Positions 28,236 through 36,537 of a DNA stretch of 58,924 nucleotides are shown here, in pieces. Both the position numbers and the translations under genes were made by a program. Position 1 is the stretch's first letter, and every line of letters starts with the position of its first letter. The DNA is taken from NCBI RefSeq assembly GCF_000952155.1, contig NZ_JYON01000030.1:1-58924 (forward strand). Direction: 5' to 3'. Source of the DNA: Aliterella atlantica CENA595 (lineage in GTDB: Bacteria; Cyanobacteriota; Cyanobacteriia; Cyanobacteriales; Chroococcidiopsidaceae). The notes beneath the pieces were generated by a model. The model ran no database searches. It was not told the origin of the DNA and saw only the letters and a list, made by a program, of their open reading frames with translations.

Positions 28236-29450
28236 ATGACCAAATTAGCTTATTTAGAGTGTCCTACTGGCATTGCTGGTGATATGTGTTTGGGTGCGAT
28301 TGTTGACTTGGGTGTTCCTGTAAATTACTTAACCGAGCAACTCAATAAGCTAGGTATTGCTTCAGAGTACCAGTTACGGGCTGAGTCAGTCCATCGCGGC
28401 GGGCAAAGAGCAACTAAAGTTCACGTAGATTTAAGTAATAAACACGACCATAGTTCCCACCATCACGGACGGCATTTACCAGAAATCGCTCAGTTAATTG
28501 CCAAGGCAGAATTACCTGCAAGAGCAGAGGCTTGGAGTTTAGCTATTTTCCAACGCTTGGCAGTTGCCGAAGGGGCGGTACATGGAGTTGCACCAGAGAA
28601 AGTTCATTTTCATGAAGTAGGGGCGGTAGACGCGATTGTAGATATTGTTGGTACTTGTCTGGGGCTAGATTGGTTGGGGATCGAGCAACTTTACTGTTCG
28701 CCTTTACCCACCGGAGGGGGAATGGTCCGCGCTGCACACGGACAATTGCCCGTACCCGTACCTGCTGTATTGCAATTATGGTCGATGCGCGGCTGTCCTA
28801 TATATAGTAACGGGATCGAACGAGAATTAGTAACGCCTACTGGGGCTGCGATCGCCACTACTTTAGCAACTGATTTTGGCGCATCTCCAGCTATGACGCT
28901 GCAAAAAGTAGGACTAGGTGCAGGTTCGATAGATTTACCTATTCCTAATATTCTCCGTTTGTGGCTGGGCGAGACAACAGCACATAGTCCCTCTACAGAG
29001 ACGATCGCCGTTTTAGAAACGCAAATTGACGATCTTAGTCCCCAGGCGATCGCTTACGTGTTTGAGGCTTTATTTGCTGTGGGGGCTGTAGATGTCTTTA
29101 CGCAGCCGATTGCGATGAAAAAGTCTCGCCTTGGAGTTTTACTAACAGTTATTTGTCACCTAGATAAAGTCAGTAGTTGCGAAGCTGTTATCTTTGGGGA
29201 AACTACGACTTTAGGCATTCGGCGCACGAGCCAACAACGGACAATTTTAGAGCGAGAAATCCAAACAGTCGAGACAGAATATGGCGCAGTGCGCGTTAAA
29301 GTCGCTTGGATGGCAAAAGATGGCACAAAAGCGATCGCCAACGTCCAACCAGAGTATGAGGATTGCGTACAATTAGCCAAAAACCATCATCTGCCTTGGA
29401 GAGAAATGCATCGCCTGGCAATGCAAAGCTGGTACAACAAAAAAGAGTAA
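28236..29450 (+). CDS. larC: LarC, nickel-pincer cofactor metal-insertion protein
   Basis: The protein has 404 residues from the ATG at 28236. The opening [20 protein letters not shown] is the LarC/DUF111 signature, followed by a His-rich stretch ([11 protein letters not shown] near 70-80) and the motifs [17 protein letters not shown] and [10 protein letters not shown]. The C-terminal [13 protein letters not shown] segment fits the CTP-dependent nickel-insertase half. LarC loads Ni into the pyridinium cofactor of lactate racemase-type enzymes. It is a single open frame, unlike species where larC is split. No larA, larB or larE is nearby. An in-frame ATG far upstream lies over the divergent gene and is not used. 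Confidence 0.9.
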   Translation: MTKLAYLECPTGIAGDMCLGAIVDLGVPVNYLTEQLNKLGIASEYQLRAESVHRGGQRATKVHVDLSNKHDHSSHHHGRHLPEIAQLIAKAELPARAEAWSLAIFQRLAVAEGAVHGVAPEKVHFHEVGAVDAIVDIVGTCLGLDWLGIEQLYCSPLPTGGGMVRAAHGQLPVPVPAVLQLWSMRGCPIYSNGIERELVTPTGAAIATTLATDFGASPAMTLQKVGLGAGSIDLPIPNILRLWLGETTAHSPSTETIAVLETQIDDLSPQAIAYVFEALFAVGAVDVFTQPIAMKKSRLGVLLTVICHLDKVSSCEAVIFGETTTLGIRRTSQQRTILEREIQTVETEYGAVRVKVAWMAKDGTKAIANVQPEYEDCVQLAKNHHLPWREMHRLAMQSWYNKKE

Positions 29451-29528
29451 AGGATAAGGGCAAGATGGTATATTACTCTATCCTTTGCCCTTTAACCTCT
29501 ACCCTAATAGTTTTGCAGGTGCAACGCG

Positions 29529-30254
29529 CTAATCTATAGCATCTTTGGCAGCATCACCTGTTCTGTCCAAAAAGCTTTTACCTGCTGACTTAGTGTTGTC
29601 GATCGCTTGTTTGGCATCTCTTTTTAACTCTTTAGCATCGGGAGTATTTTCCCTAATAGCTTGCTTGGCATTTACTGCAGTACGTTCGGCAGCGCGATTG
29701 ACACCTTTAGTTGCATCGGCAGTGTTATCTTTGATGTTTTCAGTGCCTTTCTGCGTACCTCGTTTGAGGTCTTCTACTGTTCCCTGAAGTTTACCTTTAG
29801 CATTTTCAGTGTTGCGCTGGACGTTCTTGCCAAAATCTTCAGCATTTTCACCTTTTTTGTCGAGAATACGCTTAGTATTTTCGCCTACGTCACCTGTTTG
29901 ATCGATAACGTTGCGTTCGGCGTTTTGCTTGAGCGCTTCAGCTTTTCTCGATACTTCGTCTACGTTTTTTGCTCTGGGATCTAAGTCGCTAAACTCGTTC
30001 ATCGTTCCTTTTTCAAAACGATTGGTTGTAGCTTCTTCAGGTACTTCTGGACGAGGATTATTGTCAGCCTTGACTTTTGCTGTGGTTTGGGTTCCCGCAG
30101 GTACGTCTTGTCTGGAAGCTCCGCCTGGTGTATTTGCTTGAACGCTACCATTGCAAGCAGTGCTAACCATTAACAAAACTCCAAATAGAAAAGTCATGAC
30201 TATTTGACTTAACTTAATTTTTTTTACCCAAGCAATGATTTTGCTCATATCCAT
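29529..30254 (-). CDS. Lipoprotein with LEA-like amphipathic helix region
   Basis: The protein has 241 residues. Residues about 17-35 form a hydrophobic signal ending in the lipobox VSTAC, so the mature protein is probably lipid-anchored. Residues 95-241 are highly charged and helical, with recurring Asn/Thr/Ala/Lys blocks such as KGTENIKDNTADATKG and AKQAIRENTPDAKELK, resembling late-embryogenesis-abundant stress proteins. It is a paralogue of the next upstream gene: both share the start (I)(K/R)LxQIxxxFLxGxLLxxSTACN. I recall this N-terminus as a cyanobacterial conserved family (possibly DUF6658), without known function. Stress protection is an inference. Confidence 0.75.
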   Translation of the reverse strand: MDMSKIIAWVKKIKLSQIVMTFLFGVLLMVSTACNGSVQANTPGGASRQDVPAGTQTTAKVKADNNPRPEVPEEATTNRFEKGTMNEFSDLDPRAKNVDEVSRKAEALKQNAERNVIDQTGDVGENTKRILDKKGENAEDFGKNVQRNTENAKGKLQGTVEDLKRGTQKGTENIKDNTADATKGVNRAAERTAVNAKQAIRENTPDAKELKRDAKQAIDNTKSAGKSFLDRTGDAAKDAID

Positions 30255-30297
30255 AACTCCATGTATTTTTGGTTTAGATTAAACTTATGGTGCGATC

Positions 30298-30316
30298 GCC
30301 CCAATTTAGTTGGGGC
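30298..30316. other. Small hairpin between the paired lipoprotein genes
   Basis: GCCCCAA and TTGGGGC pair across a five-base loop, 12 bases after the upstream lipoprotein stop. No T-run follows on the minus strand, so it looks more like an mRNA-stabilising or attenuating hairpin than a full terminator. Confidence 0.4.
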
Positions 30317-30328
30317 AATTATTGTCCA

Positions 30329-30880
30329 TTATTTGTGTAAAGCCGGATTGCTTTGAAACTCTGGTCTTCTGCCGGCTTCATCTGACTTGTCTTTGACAAA
30401 ACTTGCAGCTTCTTTAAAAGCATCTTTTGCTGCTTCGACGCGGTTTTCTACCCGTTCGCCTAACTCAGGATTGCGCTGATTCAATCCACCTGCTCTAGGT
30501 GTGGCAAAATCTTCACTGGTTTTGATTGGCAGTTCTGTTTCTTTTTCTGCTCTACCTGCTGGCGTTTCTGCACCAGGATAAAGTATTTCGTTTTCTGTAG
30601 CAGCAATTAATTTTAGGTTGCTCAAGTTCGTACTAGCGCGATCGCCTTTAGCTTTATTCAAGTCTGTGTAAGCATCCCCACCACTCTTATAAGGATTATT
30701 CATCCCACCTGCTTGCACTGGTGGATTATTGGGGTTGGAGATTGGTGGGTTGATAGGGTTCGCTGATTGATTAGTTCCTGGATTACAAGCAGTGCTAATG
30801 ACTAACAATGCACCTGCTAAAAATACTGTAAGAATTTGGCGCAGTCGTAGTTTTTTAAACAAAGCAATTAACCTATTCAC
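30329..30880 (-). CDS. Lipoprotein, paralogue of the 29529 gene
   Basis: The protein has 183 residues. The signal segment LTVFLAGALLVISTAC ends in a lipobox. After an Asn/Pro-rich stretch (residues 35-60), the mature part is hydrophilic, with YPGAETPAGRAEKETELPIKT and a C-terminal AKDAFKEAASFVKDKSDEAG helix. It shares the N-terminal region with the neighbouring lipoprotein but lacks the long LEA-like repeat area. The two genes lie 74 bases apart on the same strand and are probably co-transcribed. No function is known to me. Confidence 0.72.
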   Translation of the reverse strand: MNRLIALFKKLRLRQILTVFLAGALLVISTACNPGTNQSANPINPPISNPNNPPVQAGGMNNPYKSGGDAYTDLNKAKGDRASTNLSNLKLIAATENEILYPGAETPAGRAEKETELPIKTSEDFATPRAGGLNQRNPELGERVENRVEAAKDAFKEAASFVKDKSDEAGRRPEFQSNPALHK

Positions 30881-31381
30881 AAAGTCCTCCTGATTATCTC
30901 AAGTAAGCCAGAGTTGCTGGATAATCTCGCTTCTGTTGCTATTGACTGCAAATTATTTATATTTTCCAGACGTGCGATACCCTAGAGTTAGGTCGCGCTA
31001 GCAGCAAGCGAGTGGTTTACAGTCTCGATCGACCATAATTGACCAACAATGGCTAAGATTAGCAAGGATTTTGCTCTCTCTTCCTCTAGCAAAGGTCTTA
31101 TTCACAATCGCTTTATCAACCTCTGGTTCTCTAACTGTGGAGAGATTTACATTGCTCTCAATCAATAGGTTTATTTTCTTTGTAGATACAATCTCAGTAA
31201 ATAAGTTTAGTTACTAAGAAAGCTTTATTTCTACTATGGCTGTTACAGAGTAAATATTGTTTTTTACCTAGGCTATTTTGAGTTAACAAAAATTTAGATA
31301 AAAAGTAATATTACTAAATAAATCGTTGGGCAATGTTTGGCACGATGAAGACAAATTCAATTGGTTAATTACCTTTTACGA
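30881..31381. other. Intergenic region, 501 bp
   Basis: It lies between the divergent lipoprotein and methyltransferase genes and must hold both promoters. It is AT-rich towards the methyltransferase. A 39-codon open frame at 31049-31168 has no ribosome site or domain. I see no RNA gene or clear operator. Confidence 0.45.
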
Positions 31382-33469
31382 ATGTCTAGTCTTAACCAAC
31401 TTGACGTTGTTGCCCAATGCTGCCAACAAAGCGAAGTTGGCAAACTACTACCAACTGCTCTTTACGTACATATTTCGGCTTTATCAAGCCTGTGTACGAC
31501 GTTGCAAAGCTACGAACGCCGCGCTAGAAGTGCGATCTCTACAGTAGTCTCTGCCAATATAGTTAAATTCAGTACGGATAAACCCAAAATCTCTTATTTG
31601 TTTTATCCTGACTTTGAGCGCGATCCTCATCCAGCTTTGCACTCTAGTATTGTCGTCGATGTAGAAACTTTAACAGTTAGCGATCGCAATTACCAAACTT
31701 CAGACAATCCGCCGATATTACACCGCAAAGAAACGTTTGTCACGCCAGATTATCCACTCTACGCGCAATTTGCCCGTTTAACTCGCCAAGAAGAAGCTTT
31801 AGGGCTGTTAGATAAGTCTACAGCAATTGGCACGCAAGTATTGTGGCAGCAACGTTTAGAGGCGCAGGGGGTAGAAATCCAAGGACACGAATTGATCGTG
31901 CATCCAGAGCGAAAAAAGCCCATTATTTGCATCTCGCCACGCATCGAAAGACATAAAGCTGCGATCGCACGTAACGAATTATCCCGCCCAGTAAGATTAG
32001 CTCAAGAAGCTAATTTATTTCAAGCTGAGACAACATTTTTTGATTATGGCTGCGGCTATGGTGGCGATATTAGCAGGATTGCTCAACAAGGTTATGTAAG
32101 TGCGGGATGGGACCCTTATTACTCGCCAGAGGCGACGCGATCGCCTGCAGATATAGTTAACCTCGGCTACGTAATTAACGTCATAGAAGACACTGCAGAA
32201 CGTCGAGAAGCCTTAATTGCAGCGTGGGAACTAACGCGCCAAATATTAATAGTTTCTGCTCAAGTATTAATTAGCGATCGCACTAGAGGACAAGTAGCTT
32301 ATGGTGATGGCATAGTTACAAGACGCAATACTTTTCAAAAATACTACGAGCAAGAGGAACTCAAAATATATATCGAACAGGTACTTGGGGTAGAAGCAAT
32401 TCCCGCAGCTTTGGGGATATATTTCGTCTTTCGGGAAGAAAGCCAAGCGCAAAGTTTTCGCGCCTCGCGTTTTCGTTCTCGCGCCACTACACCGAGAATT
32501 CGCATTCCCAGTCAGAAATTTGCGGATTATCAAGAAATGCTAGCGCCTTTGATGGCTTTTGTCAGCGATCGCGGCAGATTGCCAGTTGCAGGCGAAATTA
32601 GCCAAGAATCAGAAATATTAGCGCAATTTGGCAGTTTTAAACGAGCTTTTCAAGTTGTGTTGCAAGCGACCGACGAGCGAGAATGGAATGCGATCGCCCA
32701 AAAACGCCGTCAAGACTTAGTAGTTTATCTAGCTTTGAGTAAATTTAGCCGCCGCCCGAAGTTAGGAGACTTTTTACCCCAAGTTCAAGAAGATATCAAA
32801 GCTTTGTGTGGTAGTTACAGGCAAGCTTGTCTCGGCGCAGATGAAATGTTGTATAGTATCGGCAATCTGAGTGCGATCGCTCAATGCTGCCAAAATAGTC
32901 CTGTAGGTAAAAAATTACCCAATGCTTTATTAGTACACGTTTCTAGTTTAGAAGCGCTCCACCCTTTGTTGCGCTTGTATGAGGGCTGTGCTAGCCGTAC
33001 TGTTGGCAGGTTAGACGGTGCTAATGCGATTAAATTTCACACCAATACCCCAAAAATTTCTTATTTCTGCTACCCAGATTTTGACAGCGAACCGCATCCA
33101 AGTTTGCAAGCTAGTATGCAAATAGATTTACAAGACTTGCACGTAGTTTACGGCGATTATGAAGGCGATCGCAATCCGCCAGTGCTGCACCAGAAAGACA
33201 CTTTAATTACTCCCGATTATCCGTTGTATGACAAATTTGCTCGTTTGAGCCGTCAAGAACAAGATTGGGGGTTATTAGACGATGGCAAAGCGATCGCCCG
33301 TCTCCAAGGCTGGCTAAAATGCTTAGAAGATCGTTGTGTCACAATTACTAACTATCAGCTTAGGTGGCGCAAAGATGCAGATCCATACAAGCTAAAAATT
33401 TTACGCTCCCAGGTGCAGAGAAGAAAGGACAAGGGGGACAAGGGAGACAAGGGGGAGAAGATTTGTTAA
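31382..33469 (+). CDS. DNA-phosphorothioation-associated putative methyltransferase
   Basis: The protein has 695 residues from the ATG at 31382. The centre holds a SAM-binding motif (FDYGCGYGGD near 220-229, then SAGWDPYYSP). The overall sequence matches the family annotated as a DNA phosphorothioation-associated methyltransferase (TIGR04096 type). The flanking parts are an internal duplication: residues 7-145 and about 500-640 share AQCCQ, VGKxLPxALxVH, KISYxxYPDF, PHPxL and TPDYPLYxxFARLxRQE. No dnd gene is in the window, so its target is unknown. The last residues are a repeat-encoded tail. The gene is convergent with, and overlaps by four bases, the M15-like gene. Confidence 0.82.
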   Translation: MSSLNQLDVVAQCCQQSEVGKLLPTALYVHISALSSLCTTLQSYERRARSAISTVVSANIVKFSTDKPKISYLFYPDFERDPHPALHSSIVVDVETLTVSDRNYQTSDNPPILHRKETFVTPDYPLYAQFARLTRQEEALGLLDKSTAIGTQVLWQQRLEAQGVEIQGHELIVHPERKKPIICISPRIERHKAAIARNELSRPVRLAQEANLFQAETTFFDYGCGYGGDISRIAQQGYVSAGWDPYYSPEATRSPADIVNLGYVINVIEDTAERREALIAAWELTRQILIVSAQVLISDRTRGQVAYGDGIVTRRNTFQKYYEQEELKIYIEQVLGVEAIPAALGIYFVFREESQAQSFRASRFRSRATTPRIRIPSQKFADYQEMLAPLMAFVSDRGRLPVAGEISQESEILAQFGSFKRAFQVVLQATDEREWNAIAQKRRQDLVVYLALSKFSRRPKLGDFLPQVQEDIKALCGSYRQACLGADEMLYSIGNLSAIAQCCQNSPVGKKLPNALLVHVSSLEALHPLLRLYEGCASRTVGRLDGANAIKFHTNTPKISYFCYPDFDSEPHPSLQASMQIDLQDLHVVYGDYEGDRNPPVLHQKDTLITPDYPLYDKFARLSRQEQDWGLLDDGKAIARLQGWLKCLEDRCVTITNYQLRWRKDADPYKLKILRSQVQRRKDKGDKGDKGEKIC
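33425..33458 (+). repeat. Nine-base tandem repeat inside the methyltransferase 3' end
   Basis: About three and a half copies of a 9-base ACAAGGGNG unit encode the Lys-Gly-Asp tail of the methyltransferase just before its stop. The repeat resembles STRR sequences normally found between cyanobacterial genes, so it probably entered or expanded at the gene end and extended the protein. Confidence 0.75.
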
Positions 33470-34074
33470 ATCTCTCTAGTTTGCGGTGAATATCTTTTGA
33501 CAAGTTCCAGCCAATTTTCTAGACCTTTTTTGGTTGGTTGTCCTTTTTCGCCAAAAGTCCAAATATCTCGCTTATGCTGGGGACCGTAGCTAATGTGGAT
33601 TGGGCGATCTTCTCCGTAATAATACATAGAATCGAAAGGTAATTGCGATCGCAAGATCCATTCGACAACGCGATCGCTATTTGTATCTACAATCTGAAAA
33701 TCGCAAGCTGCTCCTAATCTGTCGCAGTAGTAGCGTCCATTAATTTTAACTTCACCAGCCATGTGCTGATCTCTCTGGGGATCGATGCGACCATTTTTTA
33801 CACCTGTATTTATATCTTTTTTATCTAAATACTTACGTAAGCTAGGCGAACAAAATCCATAGGTTAGTTTAAACTTTTCATGGCTAAACCGCTCTATTAT
33901 AGGATCTAAAATAAATCTAGCTAGTGCTTCTAAAGCTGGAATAGTTACCTCTAAGTTTTTAGGATAACTCTCAATTTGCTGAGAGTATTTTTTATAAGTA
34001 TTTGTGCAATTACAAAAGTCTTCAAGTGTAAGATAATTACCAATTTTTACTTCTGCCATAAGCCATTTCAGCAA
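33466..34074 (-). CDS. M15-like metallopeptidase domain protein
   Basis: The protein has 202 residues. The pattern DQHMAGE (His104), then CDFQI (Asp125) and PIHISY (His160), has the order and spacing of the zinc ligands in the Peptidase_M15_3 / D-Ala-D-Ala carboxypeptidase fold. LTLEDFCNCTNTYKKY and FSHEKFKLTYGFCSPSLRKYL fit its N-terminal helices and the start of the core. There is no signal peptide, which is odd for a cell-wall enzyme and suggests a cytoplasmic substrate. It follows the unknown 34083 gene by eight bases and is convergent with the methyltransferase. An alternative start is Met6. Confidence 0.68.
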   Translation of the reverse strand: MLKWLMAEVKIGNYLTLEDFCNCTNTYKKYSQQIESYPKNLEVTIPALEALARFILDPIIERFSHEKFKLTYGFCSPSLRKYLDKKDINTGVKNGRIDPQRDQHMAGEVKINGRYYCDRLGAACDFQIVDTNSDRVVEWILRSQLPFDSMYYYGEDRPIHISYGPQHKRDIWTFGEKGQPTKKGLENWLELVKRYSPQTREI

Positions 34075-34082
34075 ATTACTAC

Positions 34083-35306
34083 TTATAGTGCTAGTGCAGT
34101 GTTATCTCCATAAATGGCAAATATAATATTATACATTTCTAAGAAGTTGATCATAGCATCGCATTCTTCTTCTTTAAAATCTTCGTAATAACGAATCAAT
34201 TCAGCAATACACGTCTCTAAATGAGCGCGAACGCTTCTACAAACAAGCACTATTTTTAGTAATACAGTGACTAAAATCAAAGTATTACCTTGAGAATTGA
34301 GTAACAAAAACAGCGGCGATGGTTGACGATGGTTTTCTGTTGTTAGAGATTCAATCAACCTACTACAAGTCATAATCTGCATCGACTCAGTTAATAATTC
34401 TTCGTTATGTCTTTCATATAAAGACAATATTTTCAAATTTAAAGTATCTAGCAATTCCTCATGTTCGATAAAGATACTAAGATAGTTGTGCAAACTATGC
34501 TTATATTGTTTGTATTTTTGACCTTTTGTTTGTTCTATAAAAATTTTGGCAAATTTTCCATAAGTAGCTGGTTCTCGTTTAGCGATAATAGTTTTAATCA
34601 AGCGCAGCACATCATCGCCAATTGCAGTAGGATTTTGCACTGATTTGTTAGGCAAGTCAGTATCCGAACGCGCCAGATACATTGCTAAGTCAAACTTGAA
34701 ACGATATTTTAAATGTTTCGCCCTTTCTTTCGCCGCTTCTCGCTGTTCAAAAGAGTTTTTAGGGTTAGCCGCTTGAGCGGCAAATTTATGCGAACTATAG
34801 CGATCGCTCCAATGTTTAGGTTGTTGAGTTTGAATGGTAGCAAACTTATTTGCAAATAGTTGTAATTCTTGGTAATCTTGACCGCTAATAAATGTTTTTA
34901 ACCATACTCTCAACTGATTGCTAATTGGTGAAAGCGACTTTCTATTCAAGCTGGGGTTATTGAATAATTCAACTAAACTGAATATATATTTATGTTGTTT
35001 TGTTGTCTTCCAGTTATTAACTAAAATGTAGCAGCAGCGCTTGAGAGTCCCATAAAATACTTCCTCTTCATCGGCGACAACAATTTCATACAAACCTTCT
35101 ACAGCTTCCAAACTAATCGAACCTAGATGCTGAATAAATAAACTATTAAATTCTTGCAAAACTGCATCAGGCGACCATTGTTTGACAATGCCCATTAAAA
35201 ACGAGTAAATTTTCTCTTGTGCCTGCTCGATACTTTCGACGCGTTGATATGGTTGAACCTCTAATTCAGCCTGACTATCGTTAGTTAAATTATTATTTGT
35301 CATCAC
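34083..35306 (-). CDS. Unrecognised helical protein upstream of the M15-like gene
   Basis: The protein has 407 residues. I do not recognise a family. It looks almost entirely alpha-helical, with a polar N-terminus. There is a Lys/Arg-rich stretch around residues 190-225 (EQREAAKERAKHLKYRFKFD), and a hydrophobic helix near 350 (TLILVTVLLKIVLVC) that could be a membrane segment or a buried helix. It has no signal peptide. It is the first gene of a two-gene unit with the M15-like protein and starts 518 bases from trnL. Function is unknown; the context suggests joint action with the metallopeptidase. Confidence 0.65.
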   Translation of the reverse strand: MMTNNNLTNDSQAELEVQPYQRVESIEQAQEKIYSFLMGIVKQWSPDAVLQEFNSLFIQHLGSISLEAVEGLYEIVVADEEEVFYGTLKRCCYILVNNWKTTKQHKYIFSLVELFNNPSLNRKSLSPISNQLRVWLKTFISGQDYQELQLFANKFATIQTQQPKHWSDRYSSHKFAAQAANPKNSFEQREAAKERAKHLKYRFKFDLAMYLARSDTDLPNKSVQNPTAIGDDVLRLIKTIIAKREPATYGKFAKIFIEQTKGQKYKQYKHSLHNYLSIFIEHEELLDTLNLKILSLYERHNEELLTESMQIMTCSRLIESLTTENHRQPSPLFLLLNSQGNTLILVTVLLKIVLVCRSVRAHLETCIAELIRYYEDFKEEECDAMINFLEMYNIIFAIYGDNTALAL

Positions 35307-35824
35307 AGCACTGATAAAATGTAAGTTAGTGCAAGCATTGGTAAGAGTGCGGTCTTAATATTTCTTAAAATAGATAAATTTGTTTTTGTTACAAGTTTTA
35401 CTGTTTAGCTGTAACTTACTCGCAAATATATTTTTATTCAGGCTAACGCCCTCTATATCGTAAGTACCAGCGCAATATTACGGAATCCTTTACCAGTCAT
35501 TATACTTGCACAACTCAACTCAGGTAAATATACGGTAACTAATAATTTATTAATGCCCTGCACACAACCTAGCGATCGCTATATATTTTTCGCCAGCAAT
35601 CTGAGTTACTTTTTGTACCAACTAAATATTTAATCATCAAGCAAAGAGGGTGATAGTCGCTTTCAAATTAAAGTATTGCTGCAAACCTATGATATCAGGG
35701 CTTTGATTAGATTAGTATTAGGTACAAGCTCCCAAATAAATTTGAGGAAAATCAAGAAATTGATTATTTAAACCCCCGCTGTTTCAAATTATGGGGATTA
35801 ACTGGTCACTGGTCACTGTTAAAA
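35307..35824. other. Intergenic region, 518 bp
   Basis: An AT-rich stretch between the 34083 gene start and the trnL 3' end. It contains the inverse copy of the CAGTGACC-type repeat at 35797-35821 and one HIP1 site. It should include the promoter of the 34083 gene; no clear boxes were found and no coding sequence is supported. Confidence 0.45.
35797..35821. repeat. Inverse copy of the CAGTGACC-type repeat
   Basis: Tandem ACTGGTC motifs bordered by TTAA at both ends. The reverse complement reproduces the left part of the repeat at 16499-16534. It lies directly after the trnL 3' end. Confidence 0.75.
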
Positions 35825-36137
35825 TGGGGGCGGAGGGACTTGAACCCTCACGACCGTTTAAGGTCAACGGATTTTCATTCTCTTATAGCTTTCGCTACTG
35901 CCTTACCGATTGAGGTATGAGGCTTTGAGAATTGGACTCTCCCTTTACCCTCGCCTGAATGCGTTAGGGTAGCTCCCGTCGAGTCTCTGCACCTTCCGAA
36001 GTTCGGCTTGGCTCAGGATTGCCATAGCAACGATAGTGCTTTAGGTTTCCCTGAATTTGAGAGCAGTCACTTGACAAATTTCTCTGTCAAGGCTCAGTTT
36101 TCTAAGTCCGTAGCGTCTGCCATTCCGCCACGCCCCC
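35825..36137 (-). tRNA. trnL: tRNA-Leu(UAA), split by a group I intron
   Basis: The 5' exon (36137-36104, 34 nt) ends at the first anticodon base: GGGGGCG acceptor arm, then GGCGGAATGGCAGACGC and ACGGACTT. The 3' exon (35875-35825, 51 nt) resumes with AAAATCCGT, the long variable arm, the T arm GAGGGTTCAAGTCCCTC, the acceptor CGCCCCC and discriminator A. The anticodon loop CUU|AAAA gives UAA. The mature RNA is 85 nt without CCA, which is not encoded. This split gene is a classic cyanobacterial and plastid feature. Confidence 0.96.
35876..36103 (-). other. Group I intron in trnL-UAA
   Basis: A 228-nt self-splicing intron placed between anticodon bases U34 and A35. It ends in G, as required. 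The conserved core is visible: AATCCTGAGCCAAGCC (P and Q region), CAGAGACTCGACGGGAGC (R region) and AGAGTCCAATTCTC (S region). It has no open frame and is at the short end for the family. Splicing is expected to be autocatalytic. Confidence 0.93.
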
Positions 36138-36160
36138 TTATATTTTGAGCGCAGTTTTTT

Positions 36161-36166
36161 ATTATA
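36161..36166 (-). promoter_or_regulatory. Likely -10 box of trnL
   Basis: On the minus strand a perfect TATAAT ends 23 bases before the mature tRNA start, which would give a short 5' leader. A good -35 box at normal spacing is not obvious, so only the -10 element is proposed. Confidence 0.4.
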
Positions 36167-36322
36167 TACACAACTACTCAATTTGTATATAAGAAAAAAA
36201 TATTGCTCCAAGAATGACTCAACAAGCGGTAGAATAACCAGTAACAGCAGAGCGTTTAGCGGTTTTCCTCAACTAACGTTCTACAGTAAGTAAAATTGTC
36301 CTTTGTAGTTTGATAAAAAATT

Positions 36323-36535
36323 ATGACAATAGCTTTACTTTATCTAGCTTTAGCAGGGGCTTATTTACTGGTAATGCCTTTGGTGACATTATTTTACTTA
36401 AAGCTGCGCTGGTATTCAGCAACCTCCTTCGAGCGCGGTTTTATGTACTTTTTGGTATTTTTCTTTTTTCCTGGACTGATTGTACTTGGTCCATTCGTAA
36501 ATTTTCGCCCTCGCAAGCGGCAAATTGAAGGCTAA
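36323..36535 (+). CDS. ndhL: NAD(P)H-quinone oxidoreductase subunit L
   Basis: A 70-residue membrane protein with two hydrophobic segments (about 3-26 and 38-58). It has the NdhL motif [25 protein letters not shown] and a basic C-terminus (FRPRKRQ). NdhL belongs to the cyanobacterial and plastid-type NDH-1 complex of the thylakoid, used in cyclic electron flow and respiration. The gene is followed after two bases by a DUF3007 gene and then trpA, a linkage often seen in cyanobacteria. Confidence 0.93.
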   Translation: MTIALLYLALAGAYLLVMPLVTLFYLKLRWYSATSFERGFMYFLVFFFFPGLIVLGPFVNFRPRKRQIEG

Positions 36536-36537
36536 AA

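Noticed and set aside
29449..29492. Possible terminator after larC (AAGGGCAA/TTGCCCTT and AAAGGATA/TATCCTTT)
   Set aside because: Two competing eight-base stems with loops over 20 bases and no clean T-run. I could not support it as a terminator.
31049..31168. A 39-codon open frame starting MAKISKDFALSS
   Set aside because: No ribosome binding site, no recognisable family, and it lies in a region that must hold two promoters. Too weak to call a gene.
31382..33469. A Dnd phosphorothioation system
   Set aside because: Only the associated methyltransferase is here; no DndA-E-like protein could be recognised in any neighbouring frame.
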